Assembly (NCBI GenBank): GCA_004835665.1
Contig: RBKR01000015.1
Span: 310,001-374,000 of the forward strand
From: Phoma sp. XZ068
Taxonomy: Eukaryota; Ascomycota; Dothideomycetes; Pleosporales; Didymellaceae
DNA: 64,000 bases
Direction: 5' to 3'
The translations under genes and the position numbers were made by a program. Every line of letters begins with the position of its first letter. The first letter of the stretch is position 1. The notes below the pieces were generated by a model, which was given only the letters and a program-made list of their open reading frames with translations, searched no databases and had not been told where the DNA came from. Positions 59,443 to 64,000 of this stretch are shown in pieces.

Positions 59443-60020
59443 TGTGTTGGACTGATGGTTATGTTGTGGGAGCATGTCAAGCATCGATAGCGTGGTTGCA
59501 TTGAGGAAGCTGTGTGTAGTGTTTGTTTGCTTCTGTGATACCAAAATATCTTCTGTAGCGTTGGTGTTGTAGACTTGTAATACTCTAAGAAATACCCTTA
59601 TTGGTTCTCTCCTTTGCAGCGACTGTTGTGAGTGAAGTATGATAGGTTACTAACATGTCAGAACGCCAGTGCTGGATTACTGGATTGCTGGATGTAATGG
59701 TTTCTCCTCTTACCTTGCTCATGGCACATGTTATTGTATACGTTTCGGCTACCGCTGGCTTCAATTGATGTCTGCTCACGACTCGTAGAGATGCTGCTTT
59801 GAATGGTGCCGTGTCCAGCCATGTGTCATCTGGGCAGAGCGTTATAGTATGTGATATGTGCTGTGCATGGATGCTTCTTTCCCATTGTGCTCTGAAGTAG
59901 AGCGTATATTTTATCTATCAAACGCCGGTAATGCAATGTCCCTGCCGTAATGCTACCAAACTATAAACCAGGAAGAACCCATCGTAGCTAACGAAACCCA
60001 AGTCAGGACCGACCGTCGTC
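59443..60020. other. convergent intergenic region
   Basis: The 3' ends of the PAN-domain and mannosidase genes meet here. Nothing else is visible. Confidence 0.45.
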
Positions 60021-61964
60021 CTACAACACAGTGCTCGCCATGCTCGCCTTAGGACGACGAAAAGGATGCGCCTCAGTATTCAATACCCAGTCATCTAAAT
60101 TCATCATGTCCGGCCGACTGAAGATGAGGTAGAAATACTTCAGCGTCTCGGCTGTCCAGAAACTCTCCATCTTATCTTCCACATTGCCTTGCCGCACCGT
60201 GTTCGGTCCATGGCCGCGGAATCTCTGCCCAACCGTGTACTTTTCCCCACCGTAGCCGGTCTGGCCAGTGACGTCCAAAAGCTGCCCGTTGGCGTACGGT
60301 GTGCGCGTGTTGGCGACGATGGAGGTGAACATGTCCCACGCGGCGTCAAGGTACTCCTGTTTCCCCGTGATGCGGTACAGGATGAACACAGATTCGATAG
60401 CCTCGGGGCGCAGGAGGTACCGCTTGTCGCGGATATTCGTCCAACCTCTGGGTAGGCCCTTGTCCTCGGCCACCTGCTCCGCGTTGGTCGAGTACTTGCT
60501 CCCGTAGTTCGACCATACTTTGTCCTGCCATGCTGTTTCGTTCCATTTGCACTCTGTGCGGCTTGCACAGGGCATTGTTTTAAAGACCTCTGGCGCGATA
60601 CCCGTGGGCATAGCAGCGTAGGCGTACATGCAGCCGTTCGTCAGCTTTTCGCCCAGCTCGATATGTGAGGGGGTGGAAAAGAGCCGCCCTGCTAGTCCAA
60701 ACATGCCTCCAATAAAACAAGTAAGGTGCTGCATTTCTGAGTCAAGATTGACTTCATTGGGTCGTGTGGATGCTACGTCACCGCAGAAGAGGAGCTTCTT
60801 GCTGACCTCCTCATCCTGAAGCTGGGGTCGAAAGAGCATGTGCTCGTCGATTTTGGCAGCAGAATCAGTGTACAATTTTCGATAGACTGGTTCAAGGCCG
60901 CCGAGCAGAGCGTGCATCTTGGGGAAATACTCGTACGTGCTGTCGGCGAGGGCACCTAATGAAAAGGAACGGCTTTGATTGAACTCCTCCTTCCGCGCAT
61001 TCAGCATGGTGGGCCAGAGGCCTGGTATCCGGGTGGTGTCTTGCGTACGGTCGAGGAGCCTAGTGATACGGGCTACAGCATCGTAGTATTTCGACTGTTG
61101 AGTGATCTGTGCAAGACGGGTGAACTCCATGGTCAAGGACCCGAGGCAAGCAAAGCAGATGTTGGTTTCAGCCCTTAGGGGCACGCCTTCGGGGTCCTTT
61201 GCTTTCTCTAGATCGAGCCAGCCTGTCGGCGTGTGGTTCTCGGTGTCGAAAGCGCGGTAGAGCATCTCGCCGACTTGTATGGCTTTTTCCAGCAATACTG
61301 GCTCCTGGCTGAGATCGTATGCGCTGAGCATGCCACCCAGATACCGAATCGTGGTTTCAAAGACACTGATCATCTTTGTGTCTGACTTGCTGAAATCGAT
61401 GGCTGCTACTGCTTGCACGCCTTCGTAGAATTCCTCCTTCATCCCCATGATCCATAGTGTGTCTAAAGAGTCCACCAACGTCGCGCCCCACCCACCAAAG
61501 CTTTGAAGTCCATCCCCTGTTATAGGTTTGAGCTCATCCTCGGCCCAAGCATATGCACGATAGCTGTCCCAGCTGCGTCGGAACTCGTCCCGAACTGCAA
61601 CTCTCTGTATCTCTCGACGCTCTCTTTGTGCCCTTGTTTCTGGCGGGAAATCGAATTGGACTCGCGGAAGCGCTTTGGGCTGTCCAACTGGGAGCGGCGT
61701 GAATGCGTTCACTAGGTTGCGGACAGGTGCGTTCCTCCAGTCGTATGATTGTTGAGACTTGTACGACTTGAGGCTCGAGCGGTCGTTCATGTAAGCCGCG
61801 TGGTCTTCGAAGGGAACCGCGAGGGGATCGAGAGGTGCGCAGAACCAGGTGTAGTATGCGCCGAGTGCTATAGCTCCGAGGAGGAGGTATGTGAGTGCTC
61901 GCTGGTGCTGGCGCGACATGTTCGGATTGCGTGCTACATTGCGAGGAATCTTAATCCTGCGCAT
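60021..61964 (-). CDS. class I alpha-1,2-mannosidase (GH47)
   Basis: This single exon encodes 647 residues from the ATG at 61964. It is a type II membrane protein with a short basic cytoplasmic end (MRRIKIPRNVARNPNMSRQHQR) and one membrane anchor (ALTYLLLGAIALGAYYTWF). A lumenal GH47 domain follows. These calcium-dependent enzymes trim alpha-1,2-mannose from N-glycans in the ER and Golgi. Family landmarks are FGGWGATLVDSLDTLWIMG, FETTIRYLGGMLSAYDLS, HLTCFIGGMFGLAGRLF, the RPEAIESVFILYRITG segment with its catalytic-region Glu residues and EDKMESFWTAETLKYFYLIF. The frame is open 24 codons upstream to an AG acceptor-like site at the sequence ttgcag, so an upstream exon or leader intron is possible. 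ER versus Golgi location is uncertain. Confidence 0.93.
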   Translation of the reverse strand: MRRIKIPRNVARNPNMSRQHQRALTYLLLGAIALGAYYTWFCAPLDPLAVPFEDHAAYMNDRSSLKSYKSQQSYDWRNAPVRNLVNAFTPLPVGQPKALPRVQFDFPPETRAQRERREIQRVAVRDEFRRSWDSYRAYAWAEDELKPITGDGLQSFGGWGATLVDSLDTLWIMGMKEEFYEGVQAVAAIDFSKSDTKMISVFETTIRYLGGMLSAYDLSQEPVLLEKAIQVGEMLYRAFDTENHTPTGWLDLEKAKDPEGVPLRAETNICFACLGSLTMEFTRLAQITQQSKYYDAVARITRLLDRTQDTTRIPGLWPTMLNARKEEFNQSRSFSLGALADSTYEYFPKMHALLGGLEPVYRKLYTDSAAKIDEHMLFRPQLQDEEVSKKLLFCGDVASTRPNEVNLDSEMQHLTCFIGGMFGLAGRLFSTPSHIELGEKLTNGCMYAYAAMPTGIAPEVFKTMPCASRTECKWNETAWQDKVWSNYGSKYSTNAEQVAEDKGLPRGWTNIRDKRYLLRPEAIESVFILYRITGKQEYLDAAWDMFTSIVANTRTPYANGQLLDVTGQTGYGGEKYTVGQRFRGHGPNTVRQGNVEDKMESFWTAETLKYFYLIFSRPDMMNLDDWVLNTEAHPFRRPKASMASTVL

Positions 61965-62689
61965 CGTCAGGTAGACGGGCAGGGCTGCTACCACTAGAGT
62001 CGAAATGTCGGTCGAAACGTGGCTGCAATAAGTCAAGAACCTGAGTTAGTGACAGTGAGCCAGCACCGTTACGGGTTCAAGATGAAGATGGACTGGCAAA
62101 CAAGAGAGAAGAACAACACGGTAACCCTGCTACAAGAGAAGATGCTGCGGAGACGGCTCCATGTCGGGAACGAGAGGTCGTCTATATCATCGTGGTTCAT
62201 TGGCCGAGGAGTGGCTCATTCGCCAAGAGGCATTGCCAAATCGAGAAGGACCTTCGAGTGAATACGAGACATCAATTGGCAGGCGGCGTGCAACATAGGA
62301 GCACTTGTACACACATCCATCGAAGTGTAATAGCGAGTGGTGCGCTCGATGTAAACATCTGAAGGAAACGTCGCGGCTTTGGTGACGCGCCTTAGCGCGC
62401 CCTCGAACTGGCTCGCTTATGCTCAATGGGAAGCTTGTACCCGTTCCTACGCTCGGCATTCTGATACTCATCTCCCAAACATGAAGCATTGGACGTACGC
62501 TCAGCCCGTCTACAATCGCAAGATGTTTCTGTGCGTGGCGTGCTTCCATAGCACGTATTGTTTTGATTTTGTCTAACCTTTCCCTGCTCATGAGCGCCAT
62601 TGCCCTTCGCATCCCAAGTGTGAGCCTTCAACGTCAGTCGTAAGTCGTACTTAGTCACAATTCCACAGTGAAGCTGTCCGAGTCGATTC
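61965..62689. other. intergenic region between URA5 and GH47 genes
   Basis: This holds the mannosidase promoter, possibly with a leader intron ending just before 62012, and the URA5 3' UTR. No gene is recognised. Confidence 0.45.
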
Positions 62690-63391
62690 CTAGTCGCTGG
62701 CCTTGTACTTTGCCCTGTACTCATCCAGCCTCTTGATATCATCCTCGCCGCCCTGACTCCTCAGGAACTTGACAATGTCGTCCAGAGTCAGGATAGAGAG
62801 TACAGGAATGCCGTACTGCTTCCTGACCTCGCCAATGGCGCTCGGTCCAGGCTTGCCGTCATCGTCGTTCTCAGTGGGAGTCTTCTCCTGTCTGTCAAAA
62901 GCTACGATGATACCAACAAGCTCGCCGCCTTCGCGCTTGATGATGTCGATGGCCTCCCTGATAGCGGTTCCGGCAGTGATGACATCGTCAATGATGACAA
63001 TCTTCTGGCCCTTGAGCGAGGCGCCGACGATGTTGCCGCCTTCGCCATGGGTCTTTGCCTCCTTGCGGTTGAAGCTGTAGCTCTTCTTGCCGTACTTGGC
63101 AGCGTCTAGATCAGCCAGCTTGTCGATGGTGGTTGCGGCCAGCGGGATGCCCTTGTAGGCTGGGCCGAACAGAACATCAAAGTCGAACGACGAGTCTGCA
63201 TCGCCGTGGGCCTTCATGGACTGGGCATAGGCCAGAGACATGGACCGCAGCAGATCTGCGCGGTGGAAGAGTCCCGCATTGAAGAAGTAGGGCGAGATAC
63301 GCTTGGACTTGAGGGTGAAAGTGCCAAACTTGAGTGCCCCAGCGGACACGCAGGTCTCGAGGAAGTTCTGCTTGTATTCTGGGAGCGCCAT
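62690..63391 (-). CDS. URA5: orotate phosphoribosyltransferase
   Basis: This intronless gene encodes 233 residues starting at the ATG at 63391 (MALPEYKQNFLE). An upstream in-frame ATG at 63442 would add 17 basic residues but is not needed. The enzyme joins orotate to PRPP to form OMP in pyrimidine synthesis, in the cytosol. Key motifs are KFGTFTLKSKRISPYFFNAG, FGPAYKGIPLA, the mobile catalytic loop with KEAKTHGEGG and the PRPP-binding signature VIIDDVITAGTA. Length and order fit yeast Ura5 (226). It diverges from TIM23 across 347 bp. Confidence 0.97.
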   Translation of the reverse strand: MALPEYKQNFLETCVSAGALKFGTFTLKSKRISPYFFNAGLFHRADLLRSMSLAYAQSMKAHGDADSSFDFDVLFGPAYKGIPLAATTIDKLADLDAAKYGKKSYSFNRKEAKTHGEGGNIVGASLKGQKIVIIDDVITAGTAIREAIDIIKREGGELVGIIVAFDRQEKTPTENDDDGKPGPSAIGEVRKQYGIPVLSILTLDDIVKFLRSQGGEDDIKRLDEYRAKYKASD

Positions 63392-63738
63392 TCTGGGTGA
63401 TTTCCTCGTGGGTGTTGGGCGGCGGGCGTGCAGTTCTTTCATTCCGACGCTCGGAAGGACGCTTCTCGAAAGCGACAGGGATGCGGCCTAAGTTAGCGCA
63501 AGTCGTCACTCGGCCTGCCATTTTTTGAAGGTCAATCACCGCCAGACGACCGCACCGCCCACGCCCCATACCCAAGCCGCCATCGCCTGCGCATCTGTGC
63601 TCCGTGTGCTTTTATCTCTTGCTTTCCTTCGTCTCTCTGCTTGGGCATTTTCGGCGTTAGGAGATCCCCACGAGCCGACTAACCGCGAGGCGCAATCTTC
63701 ACCACTCTCTCACCACCACCCCGTCAACCACATCCAAC
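63392..63738. promoter_or_regulatory. divergent promoter region, URA5 / TIM23
   Basis: This is 347 bp between divergent starts. It is C-rich toward TIM23. An in-frame ATG at 63442 could extend URA5. No operator is recognised. Confidence 0.4.
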
Positions 63739-64000
63739 ATGGCAATGTACGCGTCGCCGGCCCTGCAGCCCGCCATTGCACGTTAGCTAATGCATCACCA
63801 GCTGGGACGTCCTCACCGGCAAGAAGTCGACCGCGACAGCAGCGCAATCGCCGCAAGAACCGCACGACAACTTCTCCACATCGCCATCAGCGCCCACACC
63901 CTTCGACCCCAGCACCGCCATCCAAAACCCCTCAGACTTCATCCTCGACCCCTCGCAATTACATCCTCTCGCCGGTCTGAACCAAGACACCCTTGACTAC
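63739..64000 (+). CDS. TIM23: mitochondrial import inner membrane translocase subunit TIM23 (5' part)
   Basis: The gene is cut by the right edge. Exon 1 is only 8 bases (63739-63746: ATG GCA AT) and exon 2 begins at 63802, with a 55-bp intron. The joined start reads MAIWDVLTGKKSTATAAQ. After a Pro/Ser/Thr-rich stretch come DFILDPSQLHPLAGLNQDTLDY, the conserved presequence-binding N-terminal segment that precedes the membrane domain in Tim23. Tim23 forms the protein-conducting part of the presequence translocase in the inner mitochondrial membrane. The four membrane helices lie beyond the window. Confidence 0.88.

Noticed and set aside
1..64000. CRISPR arrays, rRNA and bacterial-type operons or terminators
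   Set aside because: No regularly spaced repeats or rRNA signatures were seen, and the splice structure shows a eukaryotic nuclear genome.

Overview
The window is nuclear DNA of a filamentous ascomycete. Nearly every gene with more than one exon has introns of 46-100 bp with GT...AG ends. The proteins are fungal in type: a Zn2Cys6 regulator with a fungal-specific domain, an OLE1 desaturase fused to cytochrome b5, a fungal lipoxygenase, and ROT1. The overall look suggests a Dothideomycete, perhaps Pleosporales, but I cannot fix the species. There are no bacterial-style operons. Genes sit singly or as divergent and convergent pairs.

Layout. 1-2302 is gene-poor. Next come an unrecognised Ser/Pro/Thr-rich protein (2303-3277), a SET3-type PHD+SET protein (minus strand) and a secreted carboxylesterase with an N-terminal lectin-like region. 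These are followed by a UapA/UapC-type urate-xanthine permease (minus), a second gene-poor stretch (13.2-15.9 kb), the stearoyl-CoA desaturase, TDP1, a long-chain acyl-CoA synthetase (minus) and an RKM5-type methyltransferase. A lipoxygenase (minus) and a catalase-related haem protein (plus) then diverge from a shared 1.5 kb region. 29.1-36.0 kb is gene-poor.

From 36 kb to the end the window is densely packed with mostly conserved genes. In order they are a 1179-residue Zn2Cys6 regulator, ROT1, 5-formyltetrahydrofolate cyclo-ligase, SmE, MTR10/transportin, a RanBP2-type zinc-finger protein, an F-box-like protein and a DUF1989 protein. Then follow the ArfGAP GLO3, the 60S assembly GTPase NOG1, a PAN/Apple-like single-pass membrane protein, a GH47 alpha-mannosidase, orotate phosphoribosyltransferase and the 5' end of TIM23, cut by the window edge.

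Exon structures were deduced by hand from splice signals, reading-frame continuity and family resemblance. For all spliced genes except the partial TIM23, the joined exons give an intact frame of whole codons. Individual boundaries may be off by a base. The most interesting biology is the lipoxygenase/catalase-related pair, which looks like a two-enzyme oxylipin module. Also notable are the lectin-esterase fusion, two introns that could be retained in frame, and very short first exons in SmE and TIM23. No tRNA, rRNA, CRISPR array or intact transposon was seen.
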